Of a stretch of 64,000 nt of DNA, positions 33,261 to 45,657 are shown piece by piece. The notes beneath the pieces were generated by a model. It saw nothing but the letters and a program-made list of their open reading frames with translations. It was not told the DNA's origin and did no database searches. Each line of letters opens with the position of its first letter. Position 1 is the stretch's first letter. Both the position numbers and the translations under genes were made by a program. This DNA is from Ascochyta rabiei (taxonomy: Eukaryota; Ascomycota; Dothideomycetes; Pleosporales; Didymellaceae), in contig NC_082412.1 in NCBI RefSeq assembly GCF_004011695.2, positions 1,612,001 through 1,676,000 of the forward strand. The letters run 5' to 3'.

Positions 33261-34081
33261 TTAGTTATGAATGATAACATCAGGCTCGATCAGAAGCGAC
33301 CGTATCATCTCGCCGTTTGGAATGTCGTTCGTCTCTGCTCGTTGGACAGCTGCCTCAAACGAAGTTTCGATACCTGCAGCAAGATGACGAGCTGCCAGTC
33401 GCTCTCTCACTATCTCTGGGGAGACGTCAACGAACCATCTGAAGTTGATCAGCCAAACCTAGCCGCCACTCGTTCAGTCGTACTCAACATACCTTTCATC
33501 ACAAATCTTGGCAATTTCGTTCCAAGGTTTCAGGTCCAGAAGTGTGTAATTGCCTTCAACGATGACAATCTGTTTCCGTGAAGAGATAGCAATATCGTCT
33601 CCGACTGGGTCCTGGACGGCGTGATCGAAGCTAGGTGCATGGATGAGTTGCTCCGGTTCTTCGCTTGTTGTGACGGGCGTTGATTTCAACGTCCTGACAA
33701 GGTCCAGGAAACCATCTGCGTCGAACGTAAATGGAGCACCGCGCCTTTGGAAAGCCGTCTTTGGATCTTCAAATGCCGAGAGGACCTTCTTGGTGTAATG
33801 GAAGCCATCCTGTAGTACCGGTCAACGTTTGAGCAGTAACTTGGTGCTTGTGGACTTATCCTGACCATCGGCACGATCACAACTTCTTCAACACCTCGAG
33901 CAGCAAGTTCTTGCAGCAGCGCATGCGAAACAGTCGATTTGCCAGAGCCGGGAACGCCCGCAAGAGCAACAAGCATGCGCTGACGAGGATTAGAAGCTTG
34001 GCGTTCCATAAGCCTTTCGACACGACTAACTAGATCGAGAGTAGGCCCGGCAAGGCTACCCGCGATCAGATCTTTTGCCAT
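33261..34081 (-). CDS. YFH7-like P-loop kinase (uridine kinase/phosphoribulokinase superfamily)
   Basis: Exons 34081-33866, 33809-33493 and 33438-33261 give 236 residues. Walker A is GVPGSGKST at residues 42-50, and the lid/acceptor region starts DGFHYTKKVLSAFEDP. RRGAPFTFDADGF and VIVEGNYTLLDLKPW follow as in yeast Yfh7 and bacterial fructose/uridine kinase relatives. DVSPEIVRERLAARHL is the usual Arg-rich lid. The substrate is not known for the fungal family. It converges with the Zn2Cys6 gene, with 43 bp between the two stops. Intact. Confidence 0.85.
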
Positions 34082-34454
34082 TTGCGAAGCTGGGATTGAA
34101 ATTGAGAAGACTGGCAAATTGGTTGCGGGAAGCGAGTTTCGATATGTTAGTCATAGGTGTTTTCGCCATGGATATTGGATTCTGTTCGAGCTGCAAGAAA
34201 CTGATCTGTGGGGTTCGGGCGACAGAAGTCCGCCCATGACCTTCGTCAATGACCCATATTTCTCCAAGCACTAACGCAACACCGGGGAAAAGGTCAGCTT
34301 GCCTTGCGGGGAAATGGTAGAAATATCTGGGAAAACACGCACACGACAGTGCCTCAACAATACTGTTGCGTATATAAGCAGGCAGTTCCCCACACTCTGT
34401 CAGATATCGTCTCTGCCTGCAGGCTCTCAGGGTCACAAGTATCCCGCATACATC

Positions 34455-36476
34455 ATGTCAAACGATCTCAATCTTGAAGGCGCCGGCCTCGAGGCACCTT
34501 CAAAGAAAGGGGGTGTACAAGGAGTTGCGCGCAAACCCATATCTGTTCGGGTTGTCAACTGTAAGAGTAACATCTCGTGTGTTGATGCACAGCATGCTGG
34601 CCAGGTATCAAGTTCGCCTCGCTTGGGGGTTTTCTGTTCGGCTACGACCAGGGTGTTGTCAGTGGTGTGCTTACCATGGAGAGCTTTGCTGCAACATTTC
34701 CCAGAGTTGCGCTTGACAGTGGGTTCAAGGGTTAGTTTGTGTCAACTTTGATATTATTGGCATGGCCTGGCTCACTTGTAAGCGGACCTATAGCCGATAA
34801 TCTTGGGCGCAAGGGCTCAATCCTCATCGCCGTCATCGTCTTTATCGTTGGATCTGTCCTTCAGGTTGCCACGGTCAACATTCCTATGGGATTTTCAGGT
34901 GCGTTTTACGTACATATCATGACGACAACGTCACTGAAACTCCCTAGGGTGAGCTATCGCGGGCTTTGCTGTTGGCATTTTGACTATGATTGCTCCTGTA
35001 CGTTCGAAACCGTACGCACTCTTGCAGTTAACTAACACGGAAATTGTAGATGTACATGTCCGAGGTGTCAACTGTTGTCGTTAGAGGAACGCTCGTAGTC
35101 CTCCAACAGCTATCGATTACACTCAGATTTCTCGTCAGCTACCGGCTTGAATTTGGTACACAGTATATTGGTAGTACACGATGTGCGCCTGATATTCCAT
35201 ACACGGGTGGCGCCGCTTCGTCACGGACCTTAGACCCTCGCAACGACGTCGGACTCAACGGCTGCACTGGACAGTCAGATGCAGCATGGCGCGTGCCTTT
35301 TGCTTTGCAGACCGTGCCCGCTCTCGTCCTTGGTATTGGCATATGTCGTAGTCAAAAAGGTAGTACTTGTACGCACATTTATTTGCTTTTTTGAGCCACG
35401 TTGTGTAGGCCTATTTTACCGTGCAACAGCATTCTATTCTTTCCCAAGTCACCGCGGTTCTATTGCATGCGCGACAACGATGCGACTGGCATCTCTGCGT
35501 TAGCACGCGTCCGTAGGGCCGGCCCTTATGAGCACTTAGTCAAGAAAGAATATCTATCCTTCAAGACTGAGGTCATGTTCAAGCAGCGCTACAACCGCGA
35601 AATGCTTCCTGGAAAATTGGGCGTCTCGCTCTACATTTCCGGTTATACTACGCTCTTCTCCACATAGCCCTCTCTCAAGCGCACGACTATTGGCTGCTGC
35701 GTCATGTTCTTCCAGCATTTCATTGGCTGCAATGATAGGTCAACACATGCTCGAATCTTTGTGAGACTGCAGAGGCTGATACCCCAAATTGCAGTGATCA
35801 TCTATTACGCTCCGACAATTCTTGGATAATTAGGGCTTACCGGCAAGACGGAAGGTTTATATACTAGCCGCATATATGGGATTGTCAACACACTGTCCAC
35901 GCTTCCCGCGCTGTTTTTCATCGACAAGGTCGAACGTAGACCTCTCCTGCTCTGTGGCGCTGCCGGAACTTTCATCTCACTGACAATCGTGGGCAGAGTA
36001 ATCGGCGGGAATGGTGATACTATCAAAGACCACCCTGCAGCCGGATGGACTGGTATCGTGTTTGTACATATCTACGACTTTATCTTCTCTTACTCCCGGG
36101 CTCCTATCGGGTGGGTCCTGCCATCAGAGATCTACAACCAGGGCAGTCAATTTAAAGCGATGTCACTCACCACCTACTCGACATAGATGTTTAACTTTAT
36201 AATTAGGCTTAACATAATTAAATTAATTAGCTACAGAACCTACCTTATTTTGCAACTTTTGCGCTAATAATGTTTGCTGTTACTTGGTTCGTCATCCTAG
36301 AAACAAAGGGCAAATCACTTAAAGAGATAGATGCTGTGTTTGGTGAGATTACAGCTCACAAGGAGAAGACTAGGCTATACACCATCGCGTCGAGTCTAAG
36401 ACTAGTTAAGGCAGAGGCAGCCGCTGGCAATAAGAAGTTAGAGAAGCCAGTTAAGTTGGAGAGTATGAAGATGTGA
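34455..36476 (+). pseudogene. MFS sugar transporter pseudogene with several premature stops
   Basis: The ATG at 34455 and a phased intron lead to FASLGGFLFGYDQGVVSGVL, the first membrane segment of hexose-type transporters. The frame continues to DSGFKG then TAG at 34733, where the family has Trp (KGWFVSTL). After it GPIADNLGRKGS, the conserved loop motif, is intact. Later blocks: MYMSEVSTVVVRGTL, CAPDIPYTGG, AAWRVPFALQTVPALVLG, SPRFYCMRDND, IIYYAPTILG, PIGWVLPSEIYNQGSQFKA and a TAG at 36184 (again Trp expected). The tail ETKGKSLKEIDAVFGE is followed by a stop at 36474. A TGA near 34950 replaces an expected Arg codon. Several blocks are in different frames. It is non-functional. Confidence 0.88.
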
Positions 36477-37134
36477 AGATTGCACAGCAGACTATCGCGC
36501 AAAATCCCTGTTGCGTTACAATCCGACAGAGTGCTCTAGTAGATCCACATCTTGAACGTGCACATACACTTTTCTGTTTAGAAAAACCAGCTCAATAGTG
36601 TCGCTAACAACTTCTTCCCTGTTACCAGAGGACGAGGCTATCATACCGTCTGTGGCGAGGAAGTTTCTTAACCTCAAACAATTCAAAGAGTCAACCACAG
36701 CAGCTAGTTAAAATGTGGTAACTTCACTAGGTCAGCGTCATTTGACGAGAAGCCTGCTTCTTCCTCATACATCGGCGAAATCCATCTCAAACACAACCAA
36801 CACGGGTTTTTACTATCCTTTATGAACACAATATAGGATTCAGATGCTCAAACCTTGTCAGATCATGAGGGCTCTAACACACCGAACCCGCTCGGTGTCT
36901 TTTCAAAACTGGCCGACAGCTGCAAGGCTGACTAGAAACCGGTCATATGATAATACTGCTGCAGATAGCTTCCGAAGCAGCCAAGTATCGGGCCTCTGAG
37001 ACCTGTAAACAACTTGCAGGGAGCGTGTCGTGATTTGTGGGCGGGCTATTAAATAAATAAGGTGTACCATGAACTGACCGCCATGAGCGACACTAGCATC
37101 ACCATCTAGTACACTGCGATCACGTTTACACACT
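36477..37134. other. Intergenic between two pseudogenes
   Basis: No gene, RNA or repeat recognised. Confidence 0.4.
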
Positions 37135-38156
37135 ATGGAAATTCTCTGCTTGACAGGCTACGGAAGCTCGAGCCATGTGTTCGAGAGGCAAATAGCTGCC
37201 CTTCGCAAGCAGCTTCCCGAGTCGTTTGAATATGTGTTCGTGGAAGGGGAGATTGAGTGTAACAGACATCTATGTAAGCCAGTTTTTATCGTATATACGT
37301 GGCGATCTAACTCCGACAGCCATACCTTCCGTTATGCTAGGTCCTTTCTACTGCTGGTACAAGAAAGTTGAGCCTGGCCCCGTTCAGTTGGCTCATGAGC
37401 TCATTCACGAGATCATTGAGGAAGAATGACCGTTCGACGGCGTGATAGCCTTCAGCCAGGGATCTTCACTGGTCCTGTCGATGCTCATGGACCAAGAGTT
37501 CAATAGCCCAGGAAGTCGGCCGATTTTCAGCTTTGCGGCGCTATTTTCCTGTCTCATTGTCCTGTCACCTGATACGAAGCTGAACCGTGAGCGGCTTCGA
37601 GAAGCCACTACGGACAAGGGTGACTTGAACGAAGTCAAAAAGCCTATCAGCCCCACGAAGGAAGCCCCTAAGTACCGCTTCAGTCTCCTCCTCAAGGAGA
37701 ACCAACGAGCTCTCGCGAACGAATACTGCGGCATCCTCGACGATGCAGAGCAAGCCGCGAGCGAAATTGGTGCTTTTGACTCTGACGGCTCCTCTTCCGA
37801 TAGCGAATCCGCTGGGAGCGATCACGACGAGGAACTTAGCCACATTCCCCGCCTACTGTATCCACTGACCGTGACCGCACGGGTCTCAATCCCTACAGTA
37901 CATTTGTACGATCCGAAAGATGCATACCATGCACAGCATGAGCTCCCCACACGCTTGTGTGACAAGTTTCTGATGCAAGAGATCAAGCATGATGGTGCCA
38001 ATGGATCCGAAGCAAGTCAAGATGTGCGCCGCAGCTATCGTCAAGGCGGCGGAGAAAGGCAGACAGCGAATCAACATGTTCGGATTGCAATGGATAGGTC
38101 AGAGATGCATGGTTCCCGTGCTGGATGCAAGATATACCGTGTTAGTATCTGCTTAG
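37135..38156 (+). pseudogene. FSH-type serine hydrolase, inactivated by one stop and one frameshift
   Basis: The family (FSH1, DUF341) are alpha/beta hydrolases. MEILCLTGYGSSSHVFERQI gives the first strand and oxyanion loop. A phased intron (37274-37321) joins GEIECNRHL to SIPSVMLGPFYCWY. A TGA at 37427 then interrupts EEE*PFDGVIAFSQGSSLVL, just before the nucleophile elbow (FSQGS, normally GFSQG). The frame stays open through a Ser/Asp-rich insert to LYDPKDAYHA and EIKHDG. The expected C-terminus (VPMDPKQVKMCAAAIVKAAE) appears in the next frame from about 37995. Since all catalytic parts remain visible, inactivation seems recent. Confidence 0.78.
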
Positions 38157-38435
38157 CGGCGACATTGATGGCTTGGAGCTCGGCTCCATTTGTTACAGGA
38201 TATACTATATAAACACACTGCTATGATTGCTCTGATCTATAATCACACCAATACAACACAGAAAGGTTCTTGCAACCGATGGATTGCTGTATCGTGAGTT
38301 TCATTTAAAGAGACACTCTCATCTCAATCTAGAGATCCTCTGCAATAGACGGGCGACCAGAAACGCTGCCTGGATTCACGAAATATAGATGTAATTACAA
38401 CAGAAATGTAGTCTTCTTTGATGATATTGTGCCAT
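38157..38435. other. Intergenic, convergent ends of two dead genes
   Basis: Nothing recognised in either strand. Confidence 0.4.
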
Positions 38436-38837
38436 CTAGAAGTTTGTCTGAGCCAAATGATGGCCATGAAAGCCAATAGCAACAGGAACGTTGGCAGACG
38501 CTCTAGCATCCTCTCTCAGATTCCTAGCATCCAAGCACAGCAGATAGCTCGTATCCGTCTCACCATCCAGCACAACCGAAAGCAGATAGCCTTCATCTTC
38601 CGCTACAGCAACGAAGACAGCCTCGCCAGGCGTGTGATTTTTAGTCGACCATGTTAGAGTCTCGCCAGTCACAAGGTCAGTCTTGGCCAGCGAATCGATG
38701 TAGGATGACAGGCCAGTATCGAGAATAGTATAGATGAAGCGCGCTTGCTTCGTGCTGAACGCCGGATTGATGGTGGGTAGTTCGCCGATTCCAGAGACCG
38801 CAAGCTCTAACTCGATGGTGGCTGTCTCCTCCCTCAT
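38436..38837 (-). pseudogene. C-terminal fragment of a carotenoid cleavage oxygenase (RPE65 family)
   Basis: The open frame reads ELPTINPAFSTKQARFIYT, then GEAVFVAVAEDEGYLLSVVL, DGETDTSYLLCLDARNL and VPVAIGFHGHHL, closing with a stop at 38436. This matches the last quarter of carotenoid oxygenases, including the expected final HG(x)H element with one iron-ligand His. The first three quarters, with the other iron-binding His residues, are absent upstream (38840-39600 shows nothing similar). So this is a 5'-truncated remnant. Confidence 0.75.
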
Positions 38838-39679
38838 ATCGCCATTAGCGTTGCCTGATCACGTTGTGTACGGCTATTTCAGTCCCCCAAAGAACCCGCA
38901 CGCAAGCTGGCATATTTTCGCATCATGTTCCCTCTTTGCCTAGCCAATTTGGCGCAGTGTGTCTGCGCCTAAAGCTGTGATCCGCAATCTGGGATCACGA
39001 TCCGATCTAGATACAACTTGGCGTGTAGATTGATTGCTGAACCGTTGCCCTGGGTCACGAATCTCGCGTGTGAGATGCGAACAGGTTGTGAACTTGGCGC
39101 AGGTTAGGTGCAAGGGCGAGCGAGTTTGCAAGGATACATTCCATGTTGGACCGCCATGGCACTTGTGTGCCGTGTGACGCGCTCTCTACACTGGCACGCT
39201 GGCACGCTGTGCTTAACGATTGGTAGTATCCACGTACGTACGCTCGTCTACATCCGCTGGTCACTAAAGCAAGTGCGTCTGCGGGACCGGTCCGGTCGCG
39301 GCTTGTTAACGGGAAACGAGGAGTGGAGAAACGGGGAGGTCCCCCTAGGTATACCGTTACTGAAACCGATGATTGAGATCAACGGTGAGAAAACAAGTAA
39401 ACGGAATGGCTCGTAATCGCATTCAACAATTGTAGATATCGTGATGCACTAACTATTGTAAGGCTACCTATGTACGACTGATGCACTGTTGAACGCTTTG
39501 CTTACCCCCGGGCAATTGCACCGAAGACGACCCGTGGTGGCCCTTCAAATAGGAACACCTTACGGCTCAGCCTACGTGTGTGGCTGGCTGAGTCTTCGAT
39601 GAAACTCTTGTAGAAGACATCAACCCGAAGTGCGAGGAAAAGTGAAAACATGTGTCATAAATTTTCCTACCCATGTCGA
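38838..39679. other. Gene-free stretch
   Basis: No identifiable coding sequence; only short frames. The upstream part of the carotenoid oxygenase would be expected here but is not detectable. Confidence 0.4.
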
Positions 39680-40870
39680 TTAAATCATGGCTTGCCTGCT
39701 CTGGGAAAGCAACGAACGCACGCGACTTTGCACAGACTCGGTGGTATCTATACAGGCTCTATAGTCGAAGATCAGGGCAGAAGAAGGCTGGGATATAGTA
39801 CCCTTGTTGCTGGCGCTGAAGAAGCGCTGCAAGTATTGGTTGAAAACAGCCACGTAGTATTCCATCTTGGTCAGATTCAAAATACTGCCGAGGTTGCCGA
39901 TGCCCGATGTACCCATATTGTTGCTGGATATAGACTGATACGAAGCCGATGAGGATGCTCTGCGGCTGTAGTTACAATTATTGTCCCTTCTGTCGCTGCT
40001 CGACCTTTCACCATCAGCTTGCCGAAGAACGGTTGCTATCAAGATGGCCTGTAGCACAGCGACGTAGAGGGTGCCACCAATGATCATAGCGGATAGTCCA
40101 CCAGAACCCATCTGCTGTTTGTGTCCGGCGATCCTTTGCTGTAGGATTCTGGCAAGCGCGTCGAAACATTCCAATGTCTGACAGGCCTCTACCGAGGCAT
40201 ACCTGTTAGTGGAGTCGAAGGTCTGAGATTGAATCGGGAGGAATCTGTGATGTATTTCCTGGCTCGTGGAGAAGGCCTGATTTTAGGCTGAATCTCAATC
40301 GGATCGTTATAGGAGCTAGAGGTAGTGCTCGAGTGGTTGCTGGACTGAGCCGTCGACAGCAGCGGAGCCGGATCTGGCGCAGCTGATGACATAAGGCTCA
40401 CGTCAAAACAATCTTGCGAAATGTTGTCAGACGAGCTCCCAGATAAGTTATTCGAGAGCGGGTCGGTGTGGAAAAGATTTGATAACTACGGGTCTGGTAT
40501 GCAGTCGATATTGTAGTCCAGCAGTCTCGGTGATCCATGCTCCATCTCGTCCTTACGAGCTGGATTGCCAGAGTATCTATTCAAAGAGGATTTAAAGGTA
40601 CGCGGAGAGAAGGATTGAGGCCTTTCAGCTAAAGGTGGCAGCTGGTCTTCGTGGTAGCTGCTAAATCGACTCGAGTCACTGAACTCATAGCCCAAACTCT
40701 CCGACTGACGCCGCAGGAGCTTCGGGCGGTGGTTTCAGTCCATCGACATCTGTTCCCATTCTTGCGTGGAAGACGAGTCGCTCGACTTAGACTTGCTTTG
40801 TTGTTGCAACGTTGGTCTTCGGGAGCGGCCATTTTTATTCTCCAATGCAAACAGGCATTTTCGACCGTTA
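39680..40870 (-). pseudogene. Ser-rich single-pass membrane protein, decayed, unknown family
   Basis: Reading minus from about 40865: GRKCLFALENKNGRSRRPT, then SKSKSSDSSSTQEWEQMSMD, TGA at 40737, LLRRQSESLGYEFSDSSRFS continuing to YNIDCIPDP, TAG at 40488, LSNLFHTDPLSNNLSGSSSD and on to STPLTGMPR and a stop at 40189. Flanking residues are in the same frame across both stops, so the stops look like mutations. From 40170 a different frame continues with ECFDALARILQQR and a clear membrane segment GGLSAMIIGGTLYVAVLQAI (about residues 25-47 of that frame), ending at 39680. Function unknown. Confidence 0.55.
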
Positions 40871-42316
40871 ACGTGGCACGGCGTTTAAGTGCCCGACTGT
40901 CCTTTCTGGGAAACTTAGCATCGAATTTTGCGGCTATGGCACTCCTTGCAAGCATACTTGAGGCGCTGTTCTGCATGTGCTGCCGGTTGGAGAAATGAGA
41001 TAATAAGAGAGTGACACAAAGTGCAGCGCAAGATGTTTGTAGGACAAAGCTTGATGATTCAGTTCAACTGCAAGGGATGTGCAGGGACTTCACAGGACAT
41101 CTCCCACCAGTCTACTGAGATCCACGTGGATTTGCCTATTTGGATGTTGGCAGTACAGAACACGTAGGTACGAGCTTGAAACCTAAGTGACCGATTGGTC
41201 CCAATCCGGATTTATATCCACTCTATCGCGGTCGCAGTTACAAATACATTGCTGTGTAGGTATCTGGAGCATAGCAATGGCTGGAGTCAGCCGTTCTCGC
41301 GCTAACGAACCTTTTACTCGATATCAGCGTGTTTGAGCACCCTCTGTAGGATCCGAAGTTGCTTGGAATCAGGCTGTGTTACTTGGCATGATTATATCTC
41401 TGGGGCATCCTAACCTCTGCCGTTTTGATGCCAAGCTGCACTACTTCCACGCCTGAATCGTATGAGGCTTAAGCCCTCGTTTCCAACCCCTTTTACTCGT
41501 TAATCGTTGTGGTAAAGGCGTTAGGCGCGGCCCAAGGGTACGGTAAAGCTCTCCACGCTCATGACCTGTGTGAGGTACACTCGCAAAGGATGCTGGATTG
41601 TTGCATGCCTAAACACTGTTTTCGATGGCGTAAGGCACCCGACAGGATGTGGCTGCGGTAGGCGCTCAGCGGAACGCCCCTATACCCCGCCACAGCCAAT
41701 CAAGATGGCATAGATCCATGAACTAGGTGTTGTACACTTTATAGAACACCCGTACTCTCTAAAATTATGTCTTGGCTGTGCGGAGTGTGTTGTCCCACCC
41801 TGTAGTATGATGATGGCGATTGGTAGGGCCCGTAAACGCGTACTTTGACTGACCTTTGCTGTGAGTGTCTCAGGGACGGAGGTTTGATGTTGTAAGCAGG
41901 ATGGGGCGGATGCTTCAGTTGAGGCCTAACCTCTCTCTTGAGGGCGCATGCGCTTTGTGGGATCCACTTCAGTAGCACAGTGTTGGTGGAGTGTTGGCAA
42001 CGGCTGGGCATTTTCCTGGCGTGGGGGCTTGGCAACTTGATCGGAGATCTCGAGCAAGCTGCCTTTACAGCGCTACGGTGTGTTTTACTACAGAAATGGC
42101 CGAATCATGGTGTTTTTAACGTACCGTGCGGTTAGCCCCTTCTCCTCGCATGCCTTTCGCATGGCTGAGTGCACCGATTCGATCCTCGCAGAAATAGTGT
42201 CTTGGATAGACATCAGCAGCGCTGATTGAAACAGCTACTCCCACTCATCTGTCTTGTCGCTGCTTATCCCACTCACTTTGGTGCTGACTTCACACGCACC
42301 TTCCAGATAGCCCACC
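40871..42316. other. 1.4-kb gene-free stretch
   Basis: No coding exons, repeats or RNA genes that I can support. A tRNA-like motif at about 42160-42190 was examined and rejected. Confidence 0.4.
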
Positions 42317-44301
42317 ATGAAGACGACTGTACGAACACAGTCCGATGTAGACTGCTCGTCAGGCGCGACGCTAGCTGGTAACAGCAAGTTCCCCAGCAAA
42401 GCGACCTGGGCGGCTCATGGGCGACGATGGAAGTTCCTCCTGCTTTTGTTGCCTGGCTTCTACACTGCGAGCATGGACCTAACCATCGTTGCGACAGCAC
42501 AACCATTCATTGCGTCTCACTTCCGTACGTGCCTCCCGCAAATACCACTACACTATATACTAAGTCTGCTGAAGAGGCTTTGAATCAGCTCAGTTGGATT
42601 GGTACAGCGTTCACACTCACGGATACTGCCTTCGTTCCTGTCTTTGGTCAGCTAGCAGACGTCTTTGGACGCTTCGCTGCGCTTGAACTCGCTGTAGCAA
42701 TCATGAGCCTAGGTGGGGTCCTCTGCGCAGCCGCACCTGCTTGGCCAGTTCTCGTGTTAGGCCGAGCACTCCAAGGTGTAGGAACGGCGGGCATGTCCAC
42801 TTGCTCCCTCATTATCCTTGCCGACAAAGTGTCTCTGAAAGAGCAAGCTTTCAACACTAGCATTTTTCATTTCTTGATAGGAGTGGCTTACGCCACGGGC
42901 CCATTGGTACAAAACCTGGCAGCCGCCATTGTATAACACTAACTGGAGTACCAGATCGGAGGCTACATGACGAAAGTACATTGGCGATACGTGTTTGTCC
43001 TGTTGTCTGCCTTGAGCGGATTCAGCATCATCACAATTGCGTTCTTGCGACCCGACCTGAAGAAGGGCAGGTGCTCACTGACTCATCCAAGGTCTGGCCA
43101 GACTCACCTTCAGTCGTTCCTCGGTGGATGCGCATGTATCGACTTCATCGGTACGGCGTCATTCGTTTGTGGAGTGCTCTTGATCTTGCTTGCAACCAGC
43201 TGGGGAGGCTCGGAGTACCCATGGGCATCACCAGCTGTTTTGGTACCGCTTGTAGTAGGGCCGCTCTTGCTGGTGTTCTTTGTTTTCTATCAACGGTCCA
43301 TGGCTGCAGTTCACCGGCTAACCGAGAAGTTTCCGCAAACTATGCCTTTGGTGCCGTACCATCTCTTCCAAGAGAAGGACGTCACATTGGTTTGCATAAT
43401 CTCCGCAGCGACCGGTGCAGCCCTATATTCCTGTTTCTATTTTGCTGGCGTCTATTTCACCATGGTCGAGAACCTTGACCCCGGCAAAGCTGGTCTCCAA
43501 CTTCTGTTCTATGTACCCGGTATCGGTGTTGGCGTGTACACCGCGATCATGATGTGCAACGTCTACCCAAGACAGACCATCTGGCCGCTCCTGCTCGGCA
43601 CGATCGTAGAAACTGGTAGCATTGGGGCTCTGGCATGGGCTATCAGTGCTCGTGAAAAAACTGCTGTCAACATCCTCATGGGTGTCGCCGGCTTCGGGAC
43701 GGGCATTCGCTTCATGCCCGAGAACCTACACCTCACAGGCATGTATCGAGATAGGATTGCAGTTATTCTGGCTTTGTTGAGTTTTGCTGGACCCTTCGGC
43801 GGCACTATAGCCCTGACAGTCATGGGCTCTGTGTTCCAGAACAAGATGTCTGGCTATTTCGAGGGCGGAAACGGCTCATCCGGGTTCGACATCAACTCTG
43901 CTGCCGCTCTGGACGCTATCAACAACCTCGAACCCGAAAAGCTCGAGCACTTCCGCTCCGCTGCAGCCGACGCTGTTAGCCTAGCGTTTATCTCTATCAT
44001 CCCTTTCCTGGCCATCAGCATCATTGCTGCGTTGATGCTCGGCAATGTCTGGATTTCCAAGGACAAGGAGAAACCTAAGAAGGGGGAGTCTACAGGTGAA
44101 ATGGCTGCAGACCCGGACGTAGCGATGCAGGACCAGACGCAGAGTGTGCAGCGCGACGGCAGGCCGGACGTGCTGACTGGCATGTACTTCCGCGCCATAC
44201 TGAGGCTCACTGTAGCTGCAGAGCGACACCCAGGTCCGCTCGAGGTGCGGTTGGATCGGCCCGGCCAAGCTGTTGCCCATGTGCAGGACTCATCTACATG
44301 A
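42317..44301 (+). CDS. MFS drug:proton antiporter, 14-TM DHA2 type
   Basis: Plasma-membrane exporter of toxic or secondary compounds, by family. Exons 42317-42524, 42575-42906 and 42955-44301 give 628 residues. The first segment reads LLLLLPGFYTASMDLTIVAT, then QLSWIGTAFTLTDTAFVPVF. Motif A (GQLADVFGRF) and motif C-like GVLCAAAPAWPVLVLGRALQ are present, with LQGVGTAG matching the family. Many hydrophobic segments follow, with a charged C-terminal tail from about residue 560. The first intron's acceptor (42574) was chosen to keep frame and to yield QALNQLSWI. Intact, unlike the transporter at 34.4 kb. The substrate is unknown; it has no biosynthetic neighbours here. Confidence 0.88.
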
Positions 44302-45657
44302 CGACGTATCTATCTTCGACACCCTTTCAGAGACAAGCATATAAGAGAACTGGCTCACTGGAAAGTCTGCGTTCAGTGATTGTAGTCGTGCCTGGGCGAG
44401 CAACCAAGAAAAGTATGGTTGTATCTGCATACTCCTTTGCATCGACATTTCAACATCTCAAAACCCCCAATGAACATCCTGTGCTATGCGAAGAACGCCT
44501 CAAGACCGCCTCCTGTGTACCCTGAAACATTCAAACGATACATCGACTTGCGAATGTGCCGAAATACGCAGAACATGGAGCCAATGTGCTCGAGTCTTCA
44601 ACAAAAACGTCGCCAATGACACGGTGTGTTCGATGACGGCGACCAGACCTCATATTATATTCACATAAATCGTTCACAGATCTCACAGAATCCCCATTTG
44701 TAGAACTGCTTCCTATTAGGTACAAGCTGACTAGCACAATCACAGTGAAGCAGAACTTTACTGTGTGTGGTCGCTTTTTGGGCACCGTACTTTAAGGTGT
44801 CAGAAACGCAGACTTGGCGAATTTTCCAAACAAATGCCAAGATTTTGCGCGCGAAGCTTGTCGTCTCCAGCGGCATTTTCTTAAACAATTGTAGGGCGCG
44901 TTGAAAGGAGGCCTATGGCTTACTAGCGAATGCCCGCTGTTGTAGGTTCTTGCCCATGTTTTTGCTCACATGCTGATTGTAGCTTGGACTCTTGGAGTGG
45001 GCACGAGAGCTCATCTGCAGAAGGCAAGCCATTCGATTATTGAAACATGTTGTACTACAGAGACATTACTGGTGTAGATGGGAGCAGCTCTATAGCTTCC
45101 ATCTTCGTTCCCTTTTGTGCCTACGTTACCTTCCTCCAGCCACTCACCACTTGACATTCCTGGACCCAACCTCTCTGATCGGGGCCTGTCGATCACAGTG
45201 GCGCAAGGCCGCTACCGCCTGTCAATCACGCTGTTGACAGTTGTCATGCAGGCTCCTGCAGGGCGGTTGTGCTTTGTGGCTGCGAAGCTGTGCTGCCTGA
45301 TTGTGCCCCGCTCGTTCCTCGAATCGAACGTCGGACCCCTCTAATCCCGACAGCTCACCAGTGCCCACATTTTGTGACGACTAACGAACGCGCGTGTTGC
45401 CTGAAGAACCAATGGCGTGGTCTCATGCAAGAGGGAAGGCGGTGCTGATGGGAGGGGCTGAGGGGCTGAGGGGCTGAGGGGCTGAGCTGATGCATGCTGT
45501 CATTTCCCAGCTTGCTCCCTTATACTCGCCTGGCAAGGCTTACCTACCATTTGAATCACCCACCAACTCCTCCACCTCTCTCGAATTCACAATTGCATCC
45601 TCTCTAGGGCTCCGTCGCATTATTTGAAAACTTGAACGTCCGATAAACAAGCACAAG
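44302..45657. other. Intergenic, with GGGGCTGA x4 at 45454-45485
   Basis: No gene recognised. Four head-to-tail 8-base GGGGCTGA units plus a partial lie about 170 bp before the next start codon and could be a promoter element or slippage product. Confidence 0.45.

Noticed and set aside
42120..42195. tRNA-like A-box (TGGCTGAGTGC) and B-box-like (ATTCGATCC) words
   Set aside because: They are only about 10 bases apart, and no cloverleaf with acceptor and anticodon stems can be drawn.
45295..45345. T-arm-like GTTCGATTCGAGG on the minus strand
   Set aside because: No A-box or foldable tRNA 5' half upstream.
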